Shown: piece by piece, positions 1 to 5,256 of the stretch | How positions within the stretch are numbered: the stretch's first letter is position 1 | Layout of the letters: each line of letters starts with the position of its first letter | Translations under genes and position numbers: made by a program | Origin: 2-12-FULL-41-17 sp964562855 | GTDB lineage: Bacteria > Patescibacteriota > Microgenomatia > Curtissbacterales > GWA2-41-24 | Length of the DNA: 8,772 nt | Reading direction: 5' to 3' | Assembly: GCA_964562855.1 (NCBI GenBank) | Contig: CAZLVB010000032.1 | Coordinates: forward strand, 1-8,772 | The notes under the pieces: generated by a model | The model's database searches: none | Told to the model about the DNA's origin: nothing | What the model saw: only the letters and a program-made list of their open reading frames with translations

Positions 1-8
1 CAGGATGA

Positions 9-30
9 CCCTGAGTGACAATCGAAGGGG
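9..30. repeat. Copy of the short CCTGAG/TCGAAGGG repeat family
   Basis: CCCTGAG and TCGAAGGG are separated by six bases. The same pair of half-motifs recurs upstream of the sortase (985-1032) and, in both orientations, after the last lipoprotein gene (8275-8341). This copy lies immediately upstream of the tRNA-Pro promoter region. It is an intergenic REP-like element; its function is unknown. Confidence 0.5.
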
Positions 31-40
31 TCAATTGTTA

Positions 41-46
41 TATAAT
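41..46 (+). promoter_or_regulatory. Candidate -10 box of tRNA-Pro
   Basis: A perfect TATAAT lies ten bases before the first acceptor-stem base of tRNA-Pro. No -35 box sits at 16-18 bp; the nearest resemblance, GTGACA at 15-20, has a 20-bp spacer. The assignment rests on the perfect hexamer and its position. Confidence 0.5.
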
Positions 47-55
47 GTGGGCGAT

Positions 56-128
56 CGGGGATTAGCTCAGTTGGAAGAGCGCGTCGTTCGGGACGGCGAG
101 GCCCGCGGTTCGAGTCCGCGATCCCCGA
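56..128 (+). tRNA. tRNA-Pro, anticodon CGG
   Basis: A complete cloverleaf can be drawn by hand. The acceptor stem CGGGGAT (56-62) pairs with ATCCCCG (121-127). T8-A9 is followed by the D stem GCTC/GAGC (65-68, 77-80). The anticodon stem CGTCG/CGGCG (82-86, 94-98) has one G-U pair and encloses loop TTCGGGA. The T stem CGCGG/CCGCG encloses TTCGAGT. Loop positions 34-36 read CGG (89-91), decoding CCG proline, and G37 follows as in proline tRNAs. The discriminator is A128 and no CCA is encoded, so CCA must be added after transcription. Confidence 0.95.
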
Positions 129-142
129 CTTTATTCGTGGAA

Positions 143-169
143 TTGACAAGAGAAACTGGTACATATTAA
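143..169 (+). promoter_or_regulatory. Possible promoter for the small membrane protein gene
   Basis: A perfect TTGACA (143-148) is followed after 15 bases by TATTAA (164-169), which matches four of six consensus positions. The implied transcription start is only about six bases before the ATG at 183. The spacer is short and the -10 weak, so this is tentative. Confidence 0.3.
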
Positions 170-182
170 GCTGAAGTTAGTT

Positions 183-335
183 ATGCCTAAGAAAAAAAAG
201 CAGGCAGATTTTGTCTACGGCTTCCATGGCTTTTCCGATTTTTTAGCGGAGCCGACTATTTCTGCAGCTTTGGTGGTTTTTGGTCTGATAACCTTGGTTA
301 TCTCTCTTTTAGAGTTCAGCAGAGCTTTGTACTAA
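183..335 (+). CDS. Small single-span membrane protein, 50 residues, unknown function
   Basis: The open frame runs from ATG 183 to TAA 333-335 and encodes 50 residues. A lysine-rich start (MPKKKKQ) is followed by an aromatic stretch with FVYGFHGF. One hydrophobic segment spans about residues 26-43, and the protein ends in EFSRALY. The positive N-terminus favours an N-in topology by the positive-inside rule. It lies ten bases upstream of the next membrane-anchored ORF on the same strand, suggesting one transcript. No Shine-Dalgarno sequence is visible. I do not recognise a family. The coherent signal of basic start plus membrane span, and the tight spacing to its neighbour, support it as a real gene. 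Confidence 0.6.
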   Translation: MPKKKKQADFVYGFHGFSDFLAEPTISAALVVFGLITLVISLLEFSRALY

Positions 336-345
336 TTTTAATGTT

Positions 346-768
346 ATGGAGAATCTGAACCATCCTGTTTTTAAGATCTACAATAGCGTTTTGCAGCTTT
401 CGATTCTGGTTTTCACTGCCGCTTTGGTTTATTTTTCATTTGTCTATTACCCGGGAATTATTAATCAGTATAAAAGCGGCAAGATTCCGGTAAGTAAGGG
501 CGTGATTGCGCCGGTGGTAGCCAAGGCCGAAAAATTCCCGATTGAAACTGCCGCCTTTCGCATAGTCCGCGAAGAAGCCGCCAATGTCTATTTTGTCTAT
601 GTTAACGGTGAAACTCTTGATAAATTCGTGATCAATAAGAGTGGCGCGGATTTGACCTTGAAGTCAGTTCTTTCTATGGAGTCGATCTGCAATCTTGATG
701 TTAGATATTCGTCGACTGCAAAGCTGGAAGTACCTCAAAAGTATCTGGTGGTTGATAGCTGTAAGTAG
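346..768 (+). CDS. Membrane-anchored protein of unknown function, 140 residues
   Basis: One transmembrane segment lies at about residues 14-37 (LQLSILVFTAALVYFSF and onward). A soluble domain of about 100 residues follows, presumably outside the membrane. The domain has alternating hydrophobic patterns suggesting beta strands (NVYFVYVNGETLDKF, YLVVDSCK). Two cysteines near residues 114 and 139 could form a disulfide; this is inference. No known domain is recognised. The ATG at 346 is preferred because the overlapping upstream ATG at 340 hits a stop after five codons. It follows the 50-residue membrane ORF by ten bases and probably shares its transcript. tRNA-Arg follows about 130 bases later. 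Confidence 0.75.
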   Translation: MENLNHPVFKIYNSVLQLSILVFTAALVYFSFVYYPGIINQYKSGKIPVSKGVIAPVVAKAEKFPIETAAFRIVREEAANVYFVYVNGETLDKFVINKSGADLTLKSVLSMESICNLDVRYSSTAKLEVPQKYLVVDSCK

Positions 769-777
769 GACTATCTA

Positions 778-803
778 CCATTTTCCATTTACCATGTTCC
801 ATT
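778..803 (+). repeat. Degenerate CATTT/CCATT AT-rich repeat, copy A
   Basis: This stretch is built from short units of the type CCATTT, TTTCC and ACCAT. Sixteen bases, ATTTTCCATTTACCAT, match the reverse complement of part of copy C (2182-2214) at 15 of 16 positions. It begins ten bases after the stop codon of the upstream gene. Copies B and C flank the four-helix-bundle gene. Confidence 0.45.
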
Positions 804-898
804 GATATAATTGGCAGGTAAGCTAAGCCCCAGTAGCTCAATATCAGCAGGTCGCTTCGCGCTCCTCTGATATAATTGCTGGCGCAATTATGGCCAGA
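804..898 (+). promoter_or_regulatory. tRNA-Arg leader with duplicated -10 motif and two hairpins
   Basis: The 11-mer TGATATAATTG occurs twice (803-813 and 868-878), each copy containing a perfect TATAAT (806-811, 871-876). The second TATAAT is well placed to drive tRNA-Arg, whose acceptor starts at 899. Neither copy has a clear -35 box. ATATCAG (841-847) pairs with CTGATAT (867-873), extended by AGG/CCT. ATAATTGC (872-879) pairs with GCAATTAT (884-891) around a four-base loop. These two hairpins share bases 872-873 and cannot both form fully. A possible tRNA 5' remnant lies at 827-848. Confidence 0.45.
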
Positions 899-972
899 GC
901 GCCCGTAGTTCAACTGGATAGAACAGTCGCGTCCTAAGCGATCGGTTACAGGTTCGAGTCCTGTCGGGCGTA
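899..972 (+). tRNA. tRNA-Arg, anticodon CCT
   Basis: The cloverleaf is complete. The acceptor GCGCCCG (899-905) pairs with CGGGCGT (965-971), with a G-U at the 1-72 pair. T8-A9 is followed by the D stem GTTC/GAAC (908-911, 921-924). The anticodon stem GTCGC/GCGAT (926-930, 938-942) encloses loop GTCCTAA, giving anticodon CCT (933-935) for AGG arginine. The T stem ACAGG/CCTGT encloses TTCGAGT. The discriminator is A972 and no CCA is encoded. The antisense reading frame across this gene gives the familiar spurious peptide seen opposite tRNAs. Confidence 0.95.
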
Positions 973-984
973 CAAGGTTGGGGG

Positions 985-1032
985 CTTGTCCTGAGTTTTC
1001 TCGAAGGGCTTGTCCTGAGAGAATTCGAAGGA
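985..1032 (+). repeat. Two tandem 24-bp copies of the CCTGAG/TCGAAGG repeat
   Basis: Copy one (985-1008) and copy two (1009-1032) both begin CTTGTCCTGAG and both end with TTCGAAGG or CTCGAAGGG; the middle six bases differ. The pair fills most of the gap between tRNA-Arg and the sortase start. The half-motifs match those at 9-30 and in the cluster at 8275-8341. This is a REP-like intergenic family without coding function. Confidence 0.65.
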
Positions 1033-1056
1033 TTCGATTCCCTCCAGCGGCGCAAA

Positions 1057-1737
1057 ATGAACACTACACTGGTTATCGACAAACGCGTTCTTTTAATCCG
1101 CACCATCGGCAACTTTTTGGTTTTGGGGGCATTTGTCGGCCTGTTATTTACATTCTGGCCGGTGATTTTTGCCTTTTCTAAAAATGCCTATGATAATCTT
1201 TCCGGCAAAAAATACGAAGCTGTCCCGGCGGTTTCGACGACCCAAAGCTTCGGATCACTTTTGGGCGAAGTGGATCCGAACTTAAAAATTCTGGTTCCAA
1301 AAGACCCTAACTTTTCGATAATTGTTGAAAAAATCGGCGCCAACGCGCCGATTGTGGCCAATGTCGATGCGGGCAATAAAACGGTTTACACTGAGGCCTT
1401 GAAAAGGGGAGTTGCCCATGCCCTGGGGACTGCTTTTCCGGGCCAGCCGGGGGTTTCTTATCTTTTTGCTCATTCCACCGATACCATTTTTAATGTTCCC
1501 AGATTTAATGCCGTCTTTTATCTTCTTAAGGATATGGCAGTTGGGGATAAAGTGGTCATATTTTTTGCCGGCCGACGTTACGATTATATTGTCACAGAAA
1601 CCAAAATTACGCCACCGGAAGATGTCAGTTATTTTACGATGAGGACAAGTGAGCAGATTTTAGTTTTGCAGACTTGCTACCCGCCGGGGACTACCTGGAA
1701 GAGACTTCTGGTTATCGCAAAGCCGGCTGCCTCGTAA
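1057..1737 (+). CDS. Sortase family transpeptidase, membrane-anchored
   Basis: Sortases cleave a sorting motif in exported proteins with a catalytic cysteine and transfer the protein to an amino acceptor on the envelope or a pilus. The 226-residue length is normal. An N-terminal membrane segment spans about residues 17-42, followed by a linker and the beta-barrel domain from about residue 80. The catalytic histidine is H139 in YLFAHSTD, the cysteine is C207 in LVLQTCYPPGT, and the arginine is R216 in WKRLLV. All three are intact and in the canonical order. The class is probably D/E-like, judged from the TC-PP motif only. No LPXTG-type substrate is encoded in the window. No ribosome binding site is visible at the ATG. 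Confidence 0.92.
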   Translation: MNTTLVIDKRVLLIRTIGNFLVLGAFVGLLFTFWPVIFAFSKNAYDNLSGKKYEAVPAVSTTQSFGSLLGEVDPNLKILVPKDPNFSIIVEKIGANAPIVANVDAGNKTVYTEALKRGVAHALGTAFPGQPGVSYLFAHSTDTIFNVPRFNAVFYLLKDMAVGDKVVIFFAGRRYDYIVTETKITPPEDVSYFTMRTSEQILVLQTCYPPGTTWKRLLVIAKPAAS

Positions 1738-1767
1738 TTTAACATTTAACATTTTTCATTTAACATT
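1736..1767. repeat. Degenerate ATTTAACATTT repeat, copy B
   Basis: Units of ATTTAACATTT and CATTTAACATT are repeated with small changes from the last codon of the sortase to just before the stop of the convergent four-helix-bundle gene. Together with copy C on the other side of that gene, in the opposite orientation, it forms imperfect inverted flanks. Confidence 0.5.
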
Positions 1768-1774
1768 GATTTGA

Positions 1775-2143
1775 TCATTTTTTATTATTTTTCTGAGAAG
1801 TTGAAATTGAAGATGAGAAGATCCTTATCAATTCTCGAGCCTCTTTTATTAACCGATCGGATTCTAAATCTATCTCTATGAGATTTTTGTTGGCATGTTT
1901 AATCAGTCGTATCCAGTGAATAGACTCTTTGGATTCTTTACGGCAAATTTTAAGCCTATGGATAAATTCTTTCCTACTGAATCCTTCGATCGCCTCGATG
2001 TAATTTGCTCCCGGGGAACTGGAGGATCTAATCAGTTGACCGCCGTATTCTAAGTTATACGTGTTCTTGGGCAATTTTCTTACAAGTTCGAGGCAATCTA
2101 TAGCGAAATTCAGCAATCTTTGATAGAGCTCTTCCGATGTCAT
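1775..2143 (-). CDS. Four-helix-bundle protein, 23S rRNA intervening-sequence (S23) type
   Basis: This family was first found in intervening sequences of 23S rRNA genes and is structurally related to the Avd accessory protein of diversity-generating retroelements. Members form four-helix bundles and oligomerise. The free-standing copies have no settled function. The 122-residue length fits the family. The signature is the central block with YGGQLIRSSSSPGANYIEA followed by FIHRLKICRKESKESIHWI, matching the conserved GAN...E...EF pattern. The C-terminus is lysine-rich. No rRNA or reverse transcriptase gene is nearby. The gene converges on the sortase, lies downstream of the PEGA gene on the same strand, and is bracketed by AT-rich degenerate inverted repeats. 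Confidence 0.9.
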   Translation of the reverse strand: MTSEELYQRLLNFAIDCLELVRKLPKNTYNLEYGGQLIRSSSSPGANYIEAIEGFSRKEFIHRLKICRKESKESIHWIRLIKHANKNLIEIDLESDRLIKEARELIRIFSSSISTSQKNNKK

Positions 2144-2160
2144 CTTTTATTTCTTATTCT

Positions 2161-2214
2161 CAATTTAACAAATAAAAAAATAAATGGGAAATGGTAAATG
2201 CTAAATGGAAAATT
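2161..2214. repeat. Degenerate AAATGGTAAATGC repeat, copy C
   Basis: Units such as AAATGGGAAATGG, TAAATGC and TAAATGGAAAATT read as CATTT/CCATT units on the minus strand. They are thus an inverted counterpart of copies A and B. A separate AATTTAACA (2162-2170) next to the four-helix-bundle start codon matches copy B in direct orientation. The block ends six bases before the stop of the PEGA gene. Confidence 0.5.
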
Positions 2215-2219
2215 CTCTT

Positions 2220-3467
2220 TTATCTCAGATTAACGGCGTAAAGATTTGCGGAGGAGCCTTCGGTCTGAGTCAGGGTTGTCAGGATAATAATTCTGGTTGC
2301 CGAAGGGTGGGCGAAAACAAAGCCCCGCCCGCCAAACGTTGAGCCGTTAGGCGATGCGGGCGCGGCGTTTTCAAACTTTCCGGTAAAGACGGTCATTTTG
2401 TTGTTTCCGTCGGTTTCTATTATGGAAATTAAGTCTTTCTGGGCAACGACAAGGTGAGCAGAATCCGGGAACCAGGAGATATTCACAAAATCGGTAAAGT
2501 CGGGTAAACCGAACTCCCTCTTGTTTTTCAGATCGTAAACTTTGTTTTTACCTTCTTTGTTCTTGAAAAGAATTTTTTCCTCGTCAGGTGAAAAGATCAT
2601 GCCGGTCGGATAGTAATTTAGCGGGTAGTTGGTAGTTGGTAGTTCGCCTCGCTTCGCGGGCGAAGCGGGTTTGGTAGTAGGAGATGTTTCCGGTTGCGCA
2701 GCACCCGTAGCGTTTTTGACCTCTTCCGGAGCGTTTAGGGCAAGCGTTTGAGCTTTGGCTACAAGATCCTGCTGCCAGGAGTTGAGAGTGGCTGTCAGGG
2801 ATCCGGTAATGTCCAGGGGCTGCTGGTCGCTTTTTTCGGCATCGACTAAAAGATTGGCAAGAACTGTTGTGTCGTCGGACGTGAATTGGGCGATGACCTG
2901 CTTCGAATCGGGACTCCAGAAAAACTCACCTTTCGTAAAATCAAATGCGCCCTGATTGACTATTATGCGTCTGGGGTCTTGACGGAAGGGAAACGGTCTG
3001 TCGGAAAGCGGCATCACATAAAGTCCGCCGCGCTCACCGCCTGTCCCGTAGACGATTTTTGTGCCGTCGGGAGAAAGCGAGGGATTATGCGCGCCGGTTG
3101 TGGTCAGCGGTTTGATTTCCGGAGCAAGGGGGAAAAGAAGCGCCTTGATTTCAACTGCTAAGTCTGCCCTGATTTCGACATCTTTTTCCCAGGTAGTGAA
3201 ACCGTCTTTCTGGATTCTAATTCTGTAGGTTTTGGGTTCGAGGTAGGCGATATTGGTGTTTGTTGCGGAAGTTAAGCGGTTGTCCAGATAAATTTCCGCC
3301 CCTGTGGGGATAGAGGTGGCAACGAGAAGGCCGGTTCTGTCGATTGTGCGATCCCTGATATTGAGCTTAAAACCGCGGGCCCAAAAAATGGCGACCGCGC
3401 CAAAAATTAAAATAAGAGCGGCGATAGCAATAGAAAAGATGACGCGGTTTTTGGCCAGGACTTTCAT
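2220..3467 (-). CDS. Membrane-anchored PEGA-domain protein with beta-propeller-like domain
   Basis: The 415-residue product starts with a single membrane segment (about residues 9-30, AIAALILIFGAVAIFWARGF). A PEGA domain follows at about residues 45-112: SIPTGAEIYLDN, then YRIRIQKDGFTTWEKDVEI; PEGA domains are beta-rich surface modules. The rest has TolB/WD40-like repeats, for example NPSLSPDGTKIVYG, FWSPDSKQVIAQF, FSPDEEKILFKN and WFPDSAHLVVAQ, suggesting an extracytoplasmic propeller. No catalytic residues are apparent, so a surface scaffold or binding role is inferred. Residues about 259-290 form a low-complexity loop that coincides with a DNA palindrome and a 7-mer tandem repeat. ATG 3467 is chosen because an upstream ATG is closed by a stop after five codons. 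Confidence 0.85.
   Translation of the reverse strand: MKVLAKNRVIFSIAIAALILIFGAVAIFWARGFKLNIRDRTIDRTGLLVATSIPTGAEIYLDNRLTSATNTNIAYLEPKTYRIRIQKDGFTTWEKDVEIRADLAVEIKALLFPLAPEIKPLTTTGAHNPSLSPDGTKIVYGTGGERGGLYVMPLSDRPFPFRQDPRRIIVNQGAFDFTKGEFFWSPDSKQVIAQFTSDDTTVLANLLVDAEKSDQQPLDITGSLTATLNSWQQDLVAKAQTLALNAPEEVKNATGAAQPETSPTTKPASPAKRGELPTTNYPLNYYPTGMIFSPDEEKILFKNKEGKNKVYDLKNKREFGLPDFTDFVNISWFPDSAHLVVAQKDLISIIETDGNNKMTVFTGKFENAAPASPNGSTFGGRGFVFAHPSATRIIILTTLTQTEGSSANLYAVNLR
2624..2669. repeat. Palindrome and tandem GGTAGTT repeat inside the PEGA gene
   Basis: Three exact tandem GGTAGTT units (2624-2644) are followed by a perfect palindromic stem, CGCTTCGC (2650-2657) and GCGAAGCG (2660-2667), with only two bases between. 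In the gene's frame this region encodes PASPAKRGELPTTNYPLNYY, a proline/threonine-rich loop between propeller strands. Three 7-mers equal 21 bases, so the tandem stays in frame. Confidence 0.65.
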
Positions 3468-3479
3468 GGGTATTTGGGC

Positions 3480-3509
3480 ATTTTAGCAGAGGATTGAAGC
3501 AAACAACAA
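3480..3509 (-). promoter_or_regulatory. Candidate promoter of the PEGA gene
   Basis: On the minus strand, TTGTTG (3509-3504) is followed after 18 bases by TAAAAT (3485-3480). The implied transcription start falls about six bases before the ATG at 3467, too close for a Shine-Dalgarno site, so the transcript may be nearly leaderless. Confidence 0.35.
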
Positions 3510-3570
3510 GGGGAAGTTTAATTGATGAATTTGATATTAAAAATTAACTATTCGATATATTTTGATTAAG

Positions 3571-3599
3571 TTGATTCGGCTGAAATGTTTGACTAATAT
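3571..3599 (+). promoter_or_regulatory. Weak candidate promoter of the dioxygenase-HAD pair
   Basis: TTGATT (3571-3576), a 17-bp spacer and TAATAT (3594-3599) each match four of six consensus positions. They lie in the AT-rich gap between the divergent PEGA and dioxygenase genes. The surrounding sequence has several similar TTGATT boxes, so the exact choice is uncertain. Confidence 0.25.
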
Positions 3600-3623
3600 C
3601 CGAAATTGAAAAAAAGGAAATTT

Positions 3624-3628
3624 AGGAG
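3624..3628 (+). promoter_or_regulatory. AGGAG ribosome-binding-like site of the dioxygenase gene
   Basis: AGGAG is followed by 15 bases before ATG 3644, somewhat longer than usual. It stands out because the other genes in the window start without a visible Shine-Dalgarno sequence. Confidence 0.4.
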
Positions 3629-3643
3629 TATATTACCATTCTA

Positions 3644-4450
3644 ATGGCTGGAATCGTAGATTCAGAACCTAGGCCCAGAAACCTTTCAACAGAAGAATTT
3701 GTGGATTTACTGAAAGGACCCGGGTTTGAAAAGAGCGGTTTTTGGCAAGCATTACCGGTTGATTTCGACGACTCGGCATTTTTAAGGAGTATTGCGACCA
3801 GCCCATTTCAAATTGTTGACAGCACGGACGAAGGAGCTATCTCAATTGTTAAAGAGGCAAGTGGTTACCACGAGAGAGATTTTTCGAGAAAATCTGGGTT
3901 TTTTGGTTTGCACACAGACGGAATGTACTATCCCGAAGTTCCTGAGCTGGGTATTTTATATTGTGTTAATGCTGGAAAAGGTTCATTTCCAACAGTGTTT
4001 GTTGATACAAGACAGCTAGTTGGAACGATAAGTGAGTGTATAGGTGCTGAAAAATTACAGGAGCTAGATATGGTTTATACTCGAAAGACAAACATTGAAT
4101 ATACTCGTCCTCTGCTCGAAATGCACCCTTATACAGGGGAATTTGTTATGAACATCGGACTTACTCCTCAGTGCAGGCTTGTTCCAGGGAAGGGAATCAA
4201 TATGACTCAGGAAGAGGCAAATGCCTTATACAGACAACTTGTCCAATTGGCTGAAGATAATTTAACAATAGTCCACACTTGGAGTGACAATGATCTAGTT
4301 ATGTTTGATAACGCTGTGTATGTTCATGGCCGAGGTTTACCGAATAGTCAAAGTCTTGATGGCGATAGTGAAAGAGAATTAAAGCGCATATGGCTTACCA
4401 GAAAGTTATTGCCACAACATGGGTTACAAACTGCTTCTAACCGATCTTGA
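3644..4450 (+). CDS. TauD/TfdA-like Fe(II)/2-oxoglutarate-dependent dioxygenase
   Basis: These cytosolic enzymes hydroxylate or cleave small substrates using Fe(II), 2-oxoglutarate and oxygen. The 268-residue length fits the TauD group. The iron-binding facial triad is visible: H90 and D92 in FGLHTDGMYY, and distal H228 in MFDNAVYVHGRG. R248 or R253 in KRIWLTRK is the likely 2-oxoglutarate-binding arginine. The W-S-D-N-D-L-V-M-F-D-N run before the distal histidine is typical of the fold. The substrate cannot be read from the sequence. The 3' end overlaps the HAD phosphatase start by 32 bases, suggesting translational coupling. The gene is AT-richer than its flanks and has an AGGAG upstream, consistent with transfer. 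A clavaminate-synthase-like or amino-acid hydroxylase role is equally possible. Confidence 0.85.
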   Translation: MAGIVDSEPRPRNLSTEEFVDLLKGPGFEKSGFWQALPVDFDDSAFLRSIATSPFQIVDSTDEGAISIVKEASGYHERDFSRKSGFFGLHTDGMYYPEVPELGILYCVNAGKGSFPTVFVDTRQLVGTISECIGAEKLQELDMVYTRKTNIEYTRPLLEMHPYTGEFVMNIGLTPQCRLVPGKGINMTQEEANALYRQLVQLAEDNLTIVHTWSDNDLVMFDNAVYVHGRGLPNSQSLDGDSERELKRIWLTRKLLPQHGLQTASNRS

Positions 4451-5168
4451 CGGGACGCTAATTCCTGAATTGGGAATGCCTCCAAAACCAATCTCATTTT
4501 CTCCAAAGCTCACCCACGCCATCCAAAAAGCTAAATTGAAGGTTTTAATCAGCCTTTGTACCGGGCGTGATAAGCAAACGGTTTTGGAAGTGATTAACAA
4601 GTTAAATTTAACTTCCAGTCACGTTATTGAGGGCGGAGCAAAGATAATTGATTCAAAAGGAAATGATTTGTGGGCAAAATATATTACTGAAGACTCAGCT
4701 GTATCTATTTTAAAAATTATTCAACAAAAGAGGTTGCCTTTTTCTATCATAGTTGACGGTGTTGAGACAATGAATAAATTTCCTAAGAAAAATTTTGAAA
4801 AAATTAGCTGTATTTTAGTCTACGCCTTGAACAATCAGCAGATAGAATATTTGAAAAGTCTTTTTTCCAAATATAATGATATAGCATATGTTCTAAATTC
4901 TGACAGAATCAAAAATTCGATGTTCATCACCGATCAAGCCGGAACAAAGGCTAGGGGAATTGAGGGGTTATTTAGAATGATTAAAGTCAAAAAAGCTCAG
5001 TCAATTGGGGTAGGAAATGGAGAAAATGATATCGATCTTTTGTTGTCATGCGGACTTAAAGTGGCAATGGGTAATTCAGTTAAGTCTCTAAAGGACATAG
5101 CAGACTATGTCGCACCAACAGTTTATAACGACGGGTTAATTGATGTGATCGAAAAGTTTTGTCTTTGA
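4419..5168 (+). CDS. HAD-IIB (Cof-like) phosphatase
   Basis: HAD phosphatases hydrolyse phosphomonoesters through an aspartyl-phosphate intermediate. The 249-residue product begins with motif I LLLTDLDGTL (nucleophile D9, acid/base D11). Motif II is in ISLCTGR near residue 47, motif III is K177 in AGTKARG, and motif IV is GNGENDIDLL (residues 199-208) with D204. A C2-type cap lies between motifs II and III, placing it in subfamily IIB with Cof, sucrose-phosphate and mannosyl-3-phosphoglycerate phosphatases. Motif IV has N200 where GD is common, but the ND pair is intact, so activity is likely. The start overlaps the dioxygenase gene by 32 bases in another frame. It is strongly AT-rich: bases 4681-4740 hold 17 G or C. 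The substrate is unknown. Confidence 0.88.
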   Translation: MGYKLLLTDLDGTLIPELGMPPKPISFSPKLTHAIQKAKLKVLISLCTGRDKQTVLEVINKLNLTSSHVIEGGAKIIDSKGNDLWAKYITEDSAVSILKIIQQKRLPFSIIVDGVETMNKFPKKNFEKISCILVYALNNQQIEYLKSLFSKYNDIAYVLNSDRIKNSMFITDQAGTKARGIEGLFRMIKVKKAQSIGVGNGENDIDLLLSCGLKVAMGNSVKSLKDIADYVAPTVYNDGLIDVIEKFCL

Positions 5169-5219
5169 TATTAAATCAGATCTTAACTAGTATTAAAATA
5201 TAGATTGATATATTCTCCG

Positions 5220-5249
5220 TTGACAATTGAATCGCTTCTGATTTAAATT
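5220..5249 (+). promoter_or_regulatory. Candidate promoter of the lipoprotein operon, possibly leaderless
   Basis: A perfect TTGACA (5220-5225), an 18-bp spacer and TAAATT (5244-5249, four of six) place the transcription start at about 5256-5257. This coincides with the ATG at 5257. No Shine-Dalgarno sequence precedes that ATG, so a leaderless message is a natural reading. Confidence 0.45.
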
Positions 5250-5256
5250 GCGCAAT

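Noticed and set aside
985..1032. CRISPR array
   Set aside because: Only two adjacent copies with no spacers, and the unit belongs to a dispersed repeat family found elsewhere in the window.
888..1112. Minus-strand ORF of 74 codons across tRNA-Arg
   Set aside because: It is the antisense translation of the tRNA gene (the TRTCNRSLRTRLFYPVELRA type of peptide), a known annotation artefact.
978..1181. Plus-strand ORF of 67 codons starting in the tandem repeat
   Set aside because: Its N-terminus is a translation of the REP-like repeat and the rest is the sortase gene in another frame.
1775..2143. Diversity-generating retroelement accessory gene (Avd)
   Set aside because: The family is related, but no reverse transcriptase, template repeat or variable repeat is visible in the window.
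2886..3161. Plus-strand ORF of 91 codons inside the PEGA gene
   Set aside because: It is antisense to well-formed propeller repeats and has no recognisable motif or start signal.
5248..5256. TTG start giving three extra residues for the peptidase-redoxin protein
   Set aside because: The promoter -10 box overlaps this TTG and the ATG at 5257 fits the predicted transcription start better; the signal peptide is unaffected.
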